Source: Dasypus novemcinctus
Taxonomy: Eukaryota > Chordata > Mammalia > Cingulata > Dasypodidae
NCBI RefSeq assembly: GCF_030445035.2
Contig: NC_080680.1
Span: 53,643,212-53,707,211 of the forward strand
DNA length: 64,000 nucleotides
Reading direction: 5' to 3'
Below, piece after piece: positions 11,311-25,825 of this stretch; within the stretch, counting starts at the first letter, position 1, and each line of letters begins with the position of its first letter. The position numbers and the translations under genes were made by a program. The notes beneath the pieces were generated by a model, which saw only the letters and a program-made list of their open reading frames with translations, was not told where the DNA came from and searched no databases.

Positions 11311-11702
11311 TGGCAATAGGTAGTAAAATACTAGGGAATATGTTAATAAATAATTTTTATTTACAGGACTCTTTCACATGAACTATCAACAAGAGTTTTG
11401 GAAAAATACATACATTTTGAAAGAAATAAAAGAAGGCCAAAAAAATAGAAGAATAAGAAATCTAAAAGGTATAAATTTCTCTCAAATTTATCTGCATGTT
11501 TAATTCAATTCTAAATTTTAAAAATTCATCATTGTTCATGTCATCTTTGAAAGGTGGTTTAAATATTGTATATAGAAGTTAAAGCCACCCACCTCCAAAA
11601 GTGAGACAATTATGGAAAAATATAAGCAGAGTAGAAAAGAAAATGAGTAGAATAATTATGAAGGGGCCTTATCCTACCACATAGAAATTAAGACTCTTTT
11701 TG

Positions 11703-11790
11703 TTTAGCTATGGGGGCCTGGGGGTTGAATCCGGGACCTCCCATTTGGGAAGCAGGCATTCAAAGCTTGAACTATATCCGCTCACGGCAT
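11703..11790 (-). mobile_element. tRNA-related SINE fragment
   Basis: On the minus strand 'gaggtcccggattcaaccc' carries a B box of the same kind as the armadillo SINEs. Only about 90 bp remain. Confidence 0.6.
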
Positions 11791-12027
11791 ATTTTTAAAT
11801 TAAGGTAATTAAAGCATGAGGCATTGGTCTTGGGCTAAATGAATTGACCAAAGAAATATAATAAAAAATAGAGAAATAGCCCCAGTCTGATAATGCCAAG
11901 TTGAAAGGAATGTGGCAAAAAGAAAACTCTAATGTACAGATAAGGGAAGTAAGACTGTCATATTCAGTATTGAGATTAATTTGGCAATATCAAATAAAGA
12001 TCTACATGCACAGTCTCTCTGTAGACA

Positions 12028-12066
12028 GATGAGAGATAGATGGATAGATAGATGGATAGATAGATA
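12028..12066. repeat. (GATA/GATG)n microsatellite
   Basis: Imperfect tetranucleotide repeat of about 39 bp. Confidence 0.85.
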
Positions 12067-12599
12067 TAATAAAAGTCTACTTTTGGATAAGAAAACATGT
12101 AAGGTATCATAACAATGTTGGAAAAACACAAACTTTGAAACAACTTACATGTCTTTCATTATGGAAATGAGTTAATAAACCATCATCTGTATGTTTTAAA
12201 TTAAAAAAAAACAAACATATTCATAAAATAAATCAGTTTGCAACAGAATAGTTATATTATGATGGATCCATGTAAATTTTTATACCCCTAAATTAGTATA
12301 AGCCAATTTATGATTATACTGGTATATATGATAAGAATATAAAATCTTAGATGGCAAGTACATATGTCAGCCTCAGGAATGGAGAGAAATAAGATCAGAT
12401 TTCTGGAATAGAAGCTGGAGAAACTGTTAAGTCTAGTAGTAAAATTTTATTTTCTAAAAATGTTTTAAATCAATTACAGGATAGTTAACTGTTAATGTTT
12501 CCTAAATCTGAGGACAGATGTTCTGATAGCTATATTCTATTTAGAGCCTGTGTTTCAAATATTCATGGTACTAAAATTAATTTAAATTAAATGTTAAAG

Positions 12600-13600
12600 G
12601 AGAGGTAGATTCAGGGGGTCATGCCGGAGGTTACGCTTATGCACATCTCAGGAGGATATCTCTGTCTGCCATGGTAAACAGTTCCTCAAATAAGGGTGTT
12701 CCTGGGGGCTCTAGAGAAATCTAGAGACTATAGGACAAGACAACAATCCCAGAAAATAGGCACCCCGTTAGTGGTCCTTAACTTGGAATATATGATAACC
12801 CATTTCCCCAAATGTATCAGAGTTAGATTCATTTATAATTTTCTTACCCATGGTTTGTCTATTCTATTTATTTGAACCTATAATTAGCACTATATCCATT
12901 AGATATATGTCCCAGAGAGATAAATTTTCTGACTTTTCATATGCTGAGTGAGCCTGAATTTCAGCAGCGTTGGAGCCAACACCTAGTCTCCAGTTCATCA
13001 AACTCACCCAGGACAACTAACAAAAGGATGACGATGGACAACATCCATCCCAAAAAGCAGAGAGTGTACATAACTGCAACCAAGACAGTTCCATCCATCT
13101 GCTCCATGGGATCCAAGCCCGCTATCAACCAGCAGCAGAGTGGGCATCAGCATCACCAAATCCTCAAGACAGAGGAACAAACAAACGTAAGGGGGGAATG
13201 CATCTATGGACTAAAGTAGACTTACTATTCTAGTAATAGATGAACTTCTAACACTGATATAAATTAAGACAGTGGTCATCAGAGGTTCTGAAGGAAGGGA
13301 GAGGGAACAATGTGTGTAACATTGGCGCATTTCTGAGACACTGGAATCATTATGCATGATTTATAATGACAGATAATAGTAAACTATAGACCATGGTTAG
13401 GAGAAATGATTCAATATGTGTTCATCAATTTTAACAAATATACCACATTGATCAAAGATGTTGTTAATGGGGGATGTGTGGGAGGGGGATAGGAGGAAGT
13501 ATATGGAAATCCCCTATATTTTCAATGTAACATTTATGTAATCTAAAAATTTTTTAAAGTTATTTTTTAGAAAAGAGGTAATATTAAGCCCAAGTACATA
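12600..13600 (+). mobile_element. 1.7-kb non-coding repeat family, copy 1 (3' part)
   Basis: Collinear with the distal parts of the copies at 19060-20800 and 56640-58330. Shared blocks are 'ttacgcttatgcacatctca' (12633-12652), 'caggacaactaacaaaagga' (13009-13028), 'ccatggttaggagaaatgat' (13392-13411) and 'ggaaatcccctatattttca' (13505-13524). It ends in 'aatctaaaaattttttaaag', similar to an old L1 3' end. The 92-residue open frame inside is not shared by the other copies. Confidence 0.7.
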
Positions 13601-16600
13601 GATAGCTACGAGAGCTTTATATGTTTTCAAACTACGATAGTCTGATGCTTTTAAAATATACTAAAGTACTTTTGATTCTTTAGTAGTTTGAAGAATACAA
13701 GCTACACAGGATAAAGATGAGGTTAGGTCCCAATTTAAAGATAATAGTAATAATGCTTGTTTTAATGGACATGACATTTTCTTAGTCTTATGTAAAGCAC
13801 TGATATAATATATTTATATAGCAAATAATGCATATAAAATAGTTTTCTCTATATACAACAATAACTTCACACAATTTCACTCCCAATTTCTCCTAATAGA
13901 GTGAATACCCAAGCCAGAACTAGATAGAAATAATGCGGACGGCACTGGGAAATACCATATAACGAACCACAATCCACAAGTTTCTGATTTTATATTGGTT
14001 TTAGAGACAGTGAGGAAGTAATGTGATAGAGTAACTTAAGACATGTCTTTCAGAAAACTGGCTCAGAAACACAAAATTGATAAGGTGCTTTTTGGCTTAG
14101 CTAGAAGCCCTATGTGTTTCTTGAGGATGTTTAATTACAGTCGTTCTCACAGCCTTCCTACTTCCAGTTTTCCACACCTGCTTTTCATTGTTCATTTTTG
14201 TTTTTCATTTCTCTTCTTTCCACTTTTCCTTTCAATGGAAAATTTGATAACACTTGGAACTGAAAGTATTGCTAGCTCTTCTATTTCATATTGGTTCCTT
14301 TTAACTCACAAAGCACCAGAATGAACATTGAATTATTTTCAAAATAGGTTAGAAATAAAGAGCCATTTATTTATGTCATTTCATGGATATTTTATTACAT
14401 ATCACAGAAAGATATGTAGTAAATATTCACACAAACCAAAAAGTTTGTGTGAATGTTTATCTGCAATAATAAATATAATGTACTATTTCCTAGGCCAAAT
14501 AAAGAATGGCAGAGAATGGAAGATTCTGAACCTTATAATTTCCTATACATTTCTACAAACCCAAAATTATTTTTAAATTACTGAGAGTTTTGGTTTTAAA
14601 TATATTTTAATGTGAAATCACTAAAAGTTGGTAATCCCCTTGGTTTTGTTTTACTTTGTTTCATTATTTTCTAAGTATCAAGCAAAAACATTGGCAAAAT
14701 GAAACCTTTTCCTAAGTCTAGGTCTTACTCTCTGGATAGAAATACTCTCAAGTAACATTAATATTAGGCTTAATGAGCATTTTGAATATAATGAATTTGC
14801 CCCCAGGTTCTTATTGGTCAGGTGGCAATACAAGTTAGTTTGCATTAGAGAAAGCATCCACTTGCCTCCAAAATGTTCTTTCTAAGCAAACCATTTCTTC
14901 TTCTTTTAACTGAAAAATTGCTGAGTAATGGCAAGTTATGAAAAGTAAAGCTTTGGTAATCATAAAATGAAGTTACTGACTAGTGATACTATCATAGTTA
15001 CAAAAATATTTTCAGGACTAGGAAAATATGATTATGCTTAAACTAGGCCTTTAAAAATACCACTTGAACTATTTATTGTTCTTTCTCTATTTATTGCTGG
15101 GTAGTACTGATAACATTCTGAAAAAAAATTGTAAAATAGGAAACCAGGTGCAGGGTTTGCTTTTTATAATTGCTTTTGTTGTTACCACAGCAATACCATC
15201 TACTGACATATTTTTCTGCCTAAATCTATACATAAAAAATAATCTAGTAAAGCTAAATGCCTTTGCTTAGAGATCATGGAGAAAACTATTGTTATAATTA
15301 TTAAATGCATATTTAAATGTGAATTAATTTTCAAAATCCAGAACACAATGTAAGTGACTTAATTTGAAGCTGATGCTTTTGTAATATGTACTCTATTATT
15401 TCATGTAGAACTAAGTAAAAAATGCAGTCACACACCACTTTTTTATAACAGAATTTTAATATTTCTATTATTGCCAAAGCTGTTTTATACTAACTTAGCC
15501 ATAAAATATTATGATATATCACTTTTTGTACTATCTGATAAGGAAAATATAAGCAAAATATGTTAAAATATTCCTTGGATTATTTCACACTCAAAATCCA
15601 ACTTGTCAAAATCAATTTAAAATTTAAAATTGTCAATATTCATGTTTACCACACACGCCCTCCATGTTACCAAATTGTTGGTGCACAGCATTTCTTTAAA
15701 GAGTGGTCCACCATTCTCTTGGAGATTTTCTTCCAAGTCTTTGATTAAGGTTTTGATAACCTTTAATGGGCAATGACAACCGTATTACAATTAGAGCCTG
15801 GCCAACAGAACTGGTAAGATGAACAGATTTTCTAATTTACTAAACATGTGAAATGATATGGACCTCAGGATCTTTAGTGTAAGTTTGGTTACTTGTCATA
15901 TACAGCAATATCTAAGTTCTAGTTATGTTTGTTGCTTCTCAGCTGCCACTGCCTTGGGCTGTCACAGTGTAAGGATATGTATATATGTGATCCCACGACC
16001 CCACAAACCTATGGCTATTTTCTCTACATTTACTTGTGTGGGTATCTGTATATGTTAAAAAATATGAGTTTATACTGATATCTCAGATTCTAACACAACA
16101 CTACAGGGTTAATTCTAAACTTCCCCCATTCATATTTTGTAACTCCTTTCTTAGATTAACCAGGCTTTCATAATCAGTAACATATTTATCTATTTTTTCA
16201 ATCCAAGGGCACAAGTAAAGTAATTTCAGAATTTCTAATAAATGCCCTTATAAAAAATAAATTCACTAACAAGAATGCAATATTTGCATACAATTATATT
16301 GCCATTAGCCTTACGCTATATGGAAATATACTATTTCCCAAAGTTGCTTGGATTAGTTCTTTTCAGCTTTACTCTCTTCAATGTGGTTATGCTATTCATT
16401 TGTAATAAAAGTAGACACACTTATGACTGTTTTCATTAATTTGGGGTTCCCCACATAGTCTCAAATGATTTTAATATTTATTTTGATGCATGTAAACTAT
16501 TGCCATAGTTAAAAATGCCAGAATTATACCCAAAAAAATGTGCTCAGAGAAATGGCACTTATCTCTTTAACCTTTCTGATCCATTCCCATTTATCTATTC

Positions 16601-17515
16601 TTTATTTTTCTATTACGTGAGTACCTTTCTTTTATATAGATGGATGATATAGGTATTAATAGATAGATGGATTCAAGAAAGTTTGTATATTGTTCTATGT
16701 TACTTTGTATTTACACCTTTTTAAATTCCTTTATTCTCAACTTTTCTTATTAGTCTCTCTCTGATTCTTTCTCTTATGCACATTCACACACACAATGTAG
16801 CCTGAGGCAAGCATATTTGTGACGCTTGAAATCACAATTTGTGTTAACCCATTTAAGCTCTGAGTATCTCTATAAGACTTAATTGTGGGGTTTGGGATAT
16901 TTCAATATTCTACCACAGGAATTGAGAAGTAGAGAAAGATAGTTCAAAATGGTGGAAAAAGAAATTTTAAACAAGCATGTAAATACACTTAGAAACGCAA
17001 AACCCAGAGAACACTGACGACGCTCCAGTTTTTTTCATTAGCTCTTTTCATAAGTCATGTACTACTTTTGAGTACTATGGAAACTACAGTAGCCTAAAAA
17101 TTTAAAAGAGAGGAGAGAGAGACAGAGATTAGAAAGAGGCAACAATGGTGCTGGATCCTATGTAGGTACGTATCTTATACCTTACTCTACTTTCTTCTTT
17201 AATGTCTGGTTTTGTTTATGTGTCCATTTCATTTTCTCTACTCAGCTAGTTCTGTGTAATTTTGAGCTAACATTGTGAACACTCTCCACCACTGTGCGCC
17301 GGTGCACTCACACACACATGCACTTACATATATATAAACTAGCCCTCCGCTTTCCCCAGTAGAGAAAATCAGCTAATGGCAGTCATCTGCAGAAGGTCTA
17401 ATCCACTGTGATCCAGGAGTCTAAGACTGTGAAGCACAATACTGGCTGCTGAAGACCACGCATATGGTTGAACCTGGAACACTCTGGAATAAAGAAGAGG
17501 CATCGGTTAGAAGTG
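13601..17515. other. Unassigned AT-rich sequence
   Basis: I recognise no element, RNA gene or conserved coding frame here. Open frames are short, without a recognisable domain. A small GATA-like cluster lies near 16640-16672 and a CA run near 16788-16796. Confidence 0.4.
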
Positions 17516-17740
17516 CAGATACTTCAAAAAGAGTCAGACTGCTTTTATTTGGATTCCAATTCCCATCATTTACTGGTGGATGACCTCGGGAGACTTTTTA
17601 ACCCTTCAGTAGCAGTTTTCTCATTTGTAAACAAAAACTCTCCTAGATTTATATTTAGGACTAATGAATTGATAAATCCAAAATCACTTATAAATTTTCT
17701 GTCACATATGAAGCACTAGATAAATATTATTTATCTACTT
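17516..17740 (+). mobile_element. MIR SINE, diverged
   Basis: Follows the MIR core order: 'gtcagactgcttttatttgg' (17531-17550), 'gatgacctcgggagactttt', 'cagttttctcatttgtaaac' (17612-17631), then the 3' 'gaagcactagataaatatta' part. An ancient mammalian tRNA-derived SINE. Confidence 0.7.
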
Positions 17741-19059
17741 TTATCACATAAAGTAGGCATGCTTAGTAAAAATACAGAAAATAATGAGAAAGTTAATACA
17801 AGCACTGCAAGTGAACATAGAACTTTTTATATAAAGAAAATAAAATTCTATTTGATTAAAGGAGTAAAAGAGAAATAGAGTATGACCAAAAAATAAAGGA
17901 ATGGAAAATTCCAGAAAATATCATTGACATAAAAGCCCTCTCATCCCATCTTTAGCTTCAGATGTCATTTTGGATATAAAATGCATAAATAAGCCTCAGT
18001 AAAAATGCTGATTCAGTGCAATTTATATAAAGAGTCTGTATATTTGCAGAGAATTATAGGTTGAAAAAGGAAGTGAGTGTTAGCTTCAGCCTTTTGGAAA
18101 AAGATATCTATTTATTTATTTTTATTGATATTGTAGCTACTAGATCATCATGTTGTTTGTCTTATCTGCAATGTCCTTTCTGGCCTTGCATTTCAGGCAA
18201 ATGTAAATCAAAAGCCTTTAGAGTTATGGATCCTGATGATTCACAAGGTAATCTTGCAAACACTGCAGGGAAATACACAATTTGCAAATTGCTTAACTGA
18301 CATCTCTGCTATTATCCTAAAATATTGTTGCAGTAGAACTCATTTTATAATATTCCAGCTTGATTATATTTTAAAACTTTACCCTTCTCAAGATAAATAT
18401 ATTGCCTCCTGTTTACATACATGCTAAATTGTGTGTTTATTGAAGGACAGAAAACTTTATTCCAGGATTACCAAGAGTCCTCTTTTACATGTGTGTTATA
18501 CTTAAGTCTGGTAAACTTCTGCTATAGAATTTTTTTAAAAATTTATTTGCATAGAAATTTCTTATGCTTACAATTTATGATTGGATTTGCCTAAAAAATT
18601 ATCATTGTGATATTGCTAAAGATTTTCGATATTAGATTATGCTTACTCCATGAAAAAAGGGCCTATTGAAAGTAGAATTCATCGTTGATGCTTTCACATG
18701 GTGATAATATCATTAACCACTGCAATTTCATCAATCTAATACAATTTTCCTAATAGCAGAAGTGATTGACTATAGAACAAAATGAAAAATTATCCTTTGC
18801 TTCTCTTTAAAAAATTATTCCATTGACTTCTGTCTTTGATATTTGCAGAAACAAATACAAGAATTGAATTTCACAGCCTCTTCCATTAGGGGAATAAGGT
18901 AAGAACATGTGAGTAAATGTAATTATTGTTTTAATACAAATGACAATGTTTTATACAATGTGATACTTGCAATTATTGATATAATATATCCTCATCTTTA
19001 TTGGAACCCATGATGGATTCTTTTCTGTTTGGTTGCACCTGTCATTTTTTAATATCCCA
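17741..19059. other. Unassigned AT-rich sequence
   Basis: No recognisable repeat or gene. The 79- and 63-residue frames at 18061-18300 and 18236-18427 have no domain I can name. Confidence 0.4.
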
Positions 19060-20800
19060 ACTTATTTTTTACTTTTAGGTTTTCTAAATTAGTATGTATT
19101 CTATTTCTAATCTTTAAACCTATCATTGCTATTTCATTTTCCTACTAATTGAATTTGGTAATATACTAGGCTTCATTTTTGGAAAAGTTTTGGACCACAG
19201 AGGGGTTCAACTATGACAGGGGAGGAACACTGGTGTGGGTTGTTGTTGATGGGGCACATATGGTTGAGAGGGAATACTCCAGGGCATGTATATAGGGTAT
19301 ATAAAAATGTTTGAATATTTGTTGGATATTTTCATAGTAGTTAGAGTTACAAATGACATCTGAAGGAGTGCTGAGTTCCTAGCCAGAGGAGCTTTGTCAC
19401 ATTCCCCAGTGGAACAGCAATACTCCCCCAAGTACAAGGGCAAAGACCAGTGAAGAAGTAATGAACCCTTGACACTGGTGGATATGCTATGAGCCTATGT
19501 GCCTGATACTTCAACTAGGCCTAGAGCTGCAGGGTTCCTAAGAGTTACCCCTGAGAGCCTCCATGTTGCTGAAATGTGTCTACTCTCTAAGCCAAACTCA
19601 GCATGTAAATGCATTACCTTCCCCCCAGCGTGTGACATGACTCTCAGGGATGACCCTCCCTGGTGCCGAGGGATTATTACCAATCACTAACTGGTAATAT
19701 AACGAGAAAAAGACCTTGAATAAAAGGGGGAAATGGTAAAGACAATGAGTTTATAAGTCTAAGAGTCTTCAAAAAAGAGTTGGGATGTCATCAGAGGGAT
19801 CACGCTTATGTGCATCTCAGCAGGATCCCAGAGACAGCCAAAGTAGATACAACCCCAGATACTGGTGCTCCTGAGGGCTACAGAGACACACAGGCTCTAC
19901 AGTTACGGCAAATGGCTCTGAAGTTCAGTGCCTTGTCAGTGAGCCCTACTTTGTAATTTGTATTCCTGAGTGTGATGGAATTGAACTCAGATGTGACCTT
20001 TCTACACATGCAACTTCTGTCACTTTTACTGAACCAGTGGTTGGTACTGGGGTTGGTTTATACTCAGGAGACTTGAATCTCTGGACTGGCCATGTGCTAG
20101 CTGGGACCTGAGCTCAGCAGAATTGCAACTTCTACTCTCCGGTTCATTGGACTTACCCTGGTCAGCTGGCAGGGAGGTGATGATCATTGACCACCACACT
20201 GGGGAGCCAAGAGTGCCGACAAAGCCAAGCAGGAGAATTACATCCATCAACCATGTGGGATCTAAGTGTCTCTTGATATGGAGGTGGCGTGGACATCACC
20301 AACCCAGGTTCCACAGTATGGAGGAATACAATATCAATTCGAGTGGACTTACTGATATTCTACTATAGAACTATTGTGACTAGCAATGGAAGAAATTGTA
20401 GCATTGATGTGGAGAAAATGACTATGGTAGTTGCTGAGGGCAGGGAGAAGAGAAAAGGGATATGATGTGGGAGCATTTTTGGGACTTGGAGTTGTCCTAA
20501 ATGATATTGCAGGGACAGTTGCTGGACATTAAATACCCTGCCATAACCCACTGAATGTACTGGGGGAGAGTGTAAACTACAATGTAAACTATTACCCATG
20601 TGGTGCAACAGTGCTCCAAAATGTATTCACCAAATGCAATGAATGTGCCACAATGATGAAAGAGGTTGTTGATGTGGGAGGAGTGGGATGTGATGGGGTG
20701 TGGGGTATACGGGAACCTCATGCTTTTTAATGTAATATTTTGTTGCGATCTATGTATCTTCAAAAAGTACAGTTAAAAAATAAATTTTAAAAACATTAAA
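19060..20800 (+). mobile_element. 1.7-kb non-coding repeat family, copy 2 (near full length)
   Basis: Aligns from about 19060 or 19110 to an A-rich tail at 20770-20800. The start shares 'cttcatttttgg' and 'gttttggaccacagag' with the copy at 56640. The middle has 'gtgtgacatgactctcaggg' (19629-19648), 'aaagaccttgaataaaaggg' and 'tgcatctcagcaggatccca' (19812-19831). The end has 'gtgtaaactacaatgtaaac' (20568-20587) and 'gatctatgtatcttcaaaaa'. Open frames occur on both strands but are not conserved between copies, so I treat the unit as non-coding. The last 300 bp resemble old L1 3' UTRs. Confidence 0.75.
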
Positions 20801-23800
20801 AAAATAAATACACATAAAAAAATATTCTTACCAAGGCTATACAAGGTCCTTTTCATTCAAGTAGCTCATGCTCCATAAATGTATTTGAAGCATGGTAGGT
20901 CTATATGTCTATAGACTTTTATTAATTAAACCTAGAATTCATAGCGACACTATAATTTTCATTTCAATGAAGACATATAGCTGTAAGATGAGTTTAATAC
21001 ACATTTAAAGAATAAAATTGAAATTAATTTTGAATATTAGAAAACACTCTGGCCATCCATATCCTGTCCAATAGATATATGATATTTAATTGTAGAGATG
21101 TTGTTCATGGTAAAGAGTAGTAGACAAGAATATGGCTACAAAGCAAGTCATATAATTTCTTATAAATTAAAAAGGGGGATGGTATTGATGCACATTATCT
21201 GAAAAAACTTCCAAATTTTAACTATTAATTATATGTTAAATTTCACTTATGGATGAATAAGCAATATTGTGATTTATATCTATATCTATTTACAGATATA
21301 GATATATAAGTCAGTCTGCTATTAAAATGTAAACATTTGAATCTTTATATATGTATGTGTTTTAAATCCTATAGACTCAAAATTGAATGAAGTAACAAAT
21401 GAGAATGTAAATGTAAGAAGAGAAATGCTCCCTTTGAGAAAAGAGAAATCTATTTCAAATACTAAATTATATTTCTATGCACAATTCAATCCAATACAAT
21501 TCTGATTATGTCAGTGTAAATAAAGAAGCCCCCCTTGATCTGATCCAGTCATCATTTAGAATTGACATTAATGTAAATAAGAATTAGGAAAACAGGATTA
21601 TGAAGATTTAAAGCAGGCATTCAGAATGAACCTGAGAGACTTCTGATGTCTAGGATATTTAAAGGGAAATATATAGGGAAGAAAATTGTTAGATAACATC
21701 TAGCAAATAAAATGGAGAAGGGTTTTCTGCTGATTTTAAACAATTAATAACATACCATGTTGATCACACATTGAAAAATAAATACATCTTCACATTTTTA
21801 TATCATTTTAAAGGGTACTGTCTGTCTTAGGAAAGAATATCTTTATTGAGAAGATTTCATAAAGGTTTTGCATGTTTGGCATGCTTTCATATATTTACAA
21901 TGTTTTAAATTCCAAGATGCATTGCCTTTCCTCTGCTGGGGTTTATGTTATACATTAATATTCAACTTTCATTGAGTATATAAACAAATTTCTCTGTTTA
22001 ACCTATATTTTTATATATCAGGGAAGAGTTTCTGAATATATAAAATTTGAAGATGTTCTTTTGTTTTTCAAATATTAATGCTATATTACATGTAATTTTG
22101 ATATTCTCCTGTAAATAGAGTTTATATGTTTAGTTTTTAAAAATAACGTATTTGAACACACTGCCTCTTCTATGTAAAAACAAGGAAAGAAATGACTATA
22201 ATACAACACTTAGGGAGTGAAAAAAAAAATGCTTTCCTTGCTCGTCAATAGAGGGAATGGGACTATTCATCATCCTAACCAACATGTAAGACCCTTTATT
22301 TGAAAAGTAATGTAAGAAAATTGATGCAGATAGGTACAATCTAGACCCTTATTATACCCAAATGAGCTCTGATATAAAGGAGCCTAGATATTTCCCGTAA
22401 CCACTGAAGAATCTTAGCTGCGATTCTTCCCTACAGTCTGCCAAAATAGTCAGGTTTGAAAGGAACCTAGTCTGATCATAGAATATATGTAAGTATGAGA
22501 AATATGTTGCATGAAATGAGTTTTTTGTATTTTCACATTTTTTCTGAATCCTCCTGAGTACAACGTAATGGAGACAGATAAAGGCAAAACTTGACTTAGG
22601 CATGTAAGGAGCCATAGACACATATATTAAGGAAATGATAGTTAGAAAGAAATAACACTTTGTGCAATTTATTTATCCAGAAGTAGAGTGAAAGGGACAC
22701 TGTAAGAAGAAGATGAAAGGAAAGGAGAGGAGCAGATGAGAGAGCATGGAGGTTAGTTCTTTCTGGAAAATCTTTTGCATGTTTTTATTTATATTTTACT
22801 AGCTAAGCTTTACCTTTTGCCAATTTTATGTAACAGGTGAACAACTATTTTGAAATGTTAATAAATCAGTGACAAAATTCTCCATGTTCCCAAGTGGACC
22901 TTATGGGAGGCCTAAGATAATGTATTGGGAATTCAGAATATGAGAATTATGGAAGAGAAAGATTAGAAGAGAAAAACACAGGGTTTGTTAAAATTAGGAA
23001 GGAAACTTTGGTTTTAAGCATAAGCAGTGGGGCATATGGACAAGAAATCAAATTTGTGTCCACATAAAATACTCAGTTGCAGCACGTACATTAAAGAATG
23101 TGGGCTCTATTTAGAGCAGGAGTTGATTTCCTCTCTGCATGTGAAATAGGTAAAAACAAGTTCTCAATAGATATGAAAACACACATATTTTAAATATATT
23201 TCTGGGTTATGAAAATGTGGTTGATATTTCTTTGTTAATATATTCAATTAGCATTTTCAATAATGCATCTCTGAGTTAGTTGAATTAATTCCAATAAATA
23301 GAGTTTATAAACATATTTTAAATAACATTTCTATTTATGAGATTGCAATGGATGAAATTTCTAATTCTCAGATCCACTTAGAAATTTTAAAAGAATTACT
23401 GCCAAAGGTACATCACCATCCCCCAAAGCATCCTATTTACACCTGCCTTTAATTTTCTCATTGTGGTCTTAAAAGTTCTTTTTGACTCTCATCCTCCTTA
23501 ATCATATTTTAAGAGGGTATCTAGATGTGCCCTTCTTAGAGGATGCATGGTCCTCACAGCCTTTTCCCTGTCTGAGTTTTGTTTCAAGGCTTCCTAAATA
23601 ATCAAGGGCTTTTTAGTTTAGGCTTGTGATTTCTTTGGCAATGAAATTCTTCAAAATGATTTCTTTCTCATCTGTTTATTTCACTTCCCTGTGACATCAA
23701 GCTCATCTAAAACTCTTTACTAGATACTTTTCAAAATTATGCCAGTTCTTCAACTTCTGACTCCCTAATCTGTCTCAGTTTAATGGCATGAAGGGACAAT

Positions 23801-25825
23801 ATTTAATGTCTGAGGCCAGAGAGAAAAATAGGTCGGGAGTCCATATCTTTGAGATATTCCTTACCAGAATGCTGAATCACTTTGATCACCTGAACCACAC
23901 GTGTGTAAATGAAAGTCATTTCTATATTGCATCTCATAGGGATCTAAATACAATTTGCTTGACCTATACTTTCACAATGCAAATTTCTAGACCTTCTTTA
24001 TTTGCTTTACTCCTACTTGTAGAGCTAGTCAGTTCTTTCTGAAGTTTATCTATTTATGGATTTTTTTTTCTTTTTTACCAGATGTAATCAATTAAAACCT
24101 GGATGCATTACTAAAAGTCTCTAACAAATTATTCTCCTAGAAATACAAGCTCAGTAATCATTTGTCTGACTTCCAAGTTTCCACAGATGATTTTTTTCCC
24201 AAATTCTTTGGCAATGTATAGATGGATTTCCAACAATTTAGCCTGCTTAATATTTTTAAATGTTGCCTTCTGTAAGATTACTATATCAAATTACATTACA
24301 TGTTTTAGGTTTCTGTATTGTTTTGTGTTTTTTGTTATTTTGTTTGTTTGTTTGTTTCTTTCAGTCAATGCAGGCTAACTTTGCTAATGAAAAATTCCAA
24401 ATTCTCACTGACTTTCTTGTACTTGTCACAGACCAAAGTAATTCACTTGCTTTTTCCAAGAAGTGATTGAGTTATCTAGGCTCCTTTCATGCTGTGGATC
24501 CATCATTTTCAACATTTGGATCAAAGGAAGCAATGGTATCTTTAGTCAACAGACAAGAGAAAGAGAGACCTGGAAGAGGCATATCACTTCAGCTCATGGT
24601 GGTTATAGTTAAGAACTAATTATATGAACCCCAACAAGAAGCAAAGAGCAAGTGGAACTGGGGAATACCGCTGAGCTATTTGCCCAAGGATCGAAAAATG
24701 ATTTGGTTTGCACAACCATGTCTGTTCATATGTATTCTGGACACCAAATAGTCATTTGGTGGTAAATCATAGGACACTTACTTTCCAAGGGACACTAGGT
24801 CAAAGCCCTACTGAGACACTCTGTCTAACCTAAAATACTAGATCTCTAACTGTTCTAGAATCCTCTTCCTTTAGATCAGATGTCATTATTCTTGTCTCAT
24901 TATTCTTGTCTCATTATAAACTAAACAACAAACCATATCCAACAAACCATATCCAGTTTAATTTTTTAATAAAAGAAAAAATCTCATTCATAAAAGTGTC
25001 AGCCACAGAACAAAATACTCCTTGATCATGTAAAATTCTCTGTGTCTGGCATTGTGAAAATTTCCTATACTTATAGTGGAAAAAATTCAGTTAATGAAAT
25101 TCAGTCTGTTATATTCTCACAGCAGAAATGTGCTTGTCCATTTTAATTCATGATCTTTGTTCCCACTCACCCAAATTCTTCCTTATTCACAAACCAACAT
25201 CATCATATTTAAAATAAGCATCACTGAATATACCCACTTTGGATTTGTACAGCTTTCAAGTGTCTGTTCATACTCACAGAAGCCCCCGATTCAAACTCTT
25301 TGGTTTGGTATTACAGTTTCTTTGACAACAATTCTCTCAAATACTTACTAGATTTCTGATCTATTTACTTCTAATTAGTTCCCCATGACATGTGGTAGTT
25401 AATACACATAAAGGACTTTCCAAACACACTCCTAAATTTGCTTTATTCCTTTGATTTCTTCTCATGATGCTCCTTCTCTCTCCCTCCCTCCTCTTCTCTT
25501 TCTCTCACTCTTCCAAAACTATCATAAGTAACCTGTCCTGGAGGGAAAGTCCATTGGTTTGTCCAATGTGAGAATATCTTGATAACTAAGAATGTTCATT
25601 CAGGAATGAAGTTTTACTGATCCTACTTCTCCACATGCTCCAGACAATTTATTGGTAAGATATGGGCTATTTTGAATTCTATTTCTTTGATTCCTCTGTA
25701 TAATTAATTGTTAAAAGACTTCCACCTTTAAAGAGAACAGAGTAATCCAATGATATTAAAAAATTCCAATATACATTTTGTGAGGCTTTTGACACAGACT
25801 TGATCTGAAATTCACTATGATAGTT
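20801..25825. other. Five kilobases with no recognised element
   Basis: AT-rich. Minor simple sequence: a TATC/TATA patch at 21279-21308, a TTTG run at 24341-24358, two adjacent short tandem duplications at 24880-24954, and a pyrimidine-rich patch at 25465-25512. Open frames up to 89 residues have no domain I recognise. Nothing supports a gene. Confidence 0.4.

Larger units (their letters stand above)
11311..12599. other. Mostly unassigned, with a SINE fragment and a microsatellite
   Basis: 11703-11790 is a minus-strand fragment of a tRNA-related SINE (plus-strand 'ttgaatccgggacctccca', the reverse complement of a B-box region). 12028-12066 is a GATA/GATG microsatellite. No coding signal elsewhere. 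Confidence 0.5.

Noticed and set aside
12028-12066. CRISPR-like or minisatellite array
   Set aside because: It is a plain tetranucleotide microsatellite with no spacers.
12941-13219. A 92-residue gene candidate
   Set aside because: Located inside copy 1 of the 1.7-kb repeat family. The other copies do not keep the frame.
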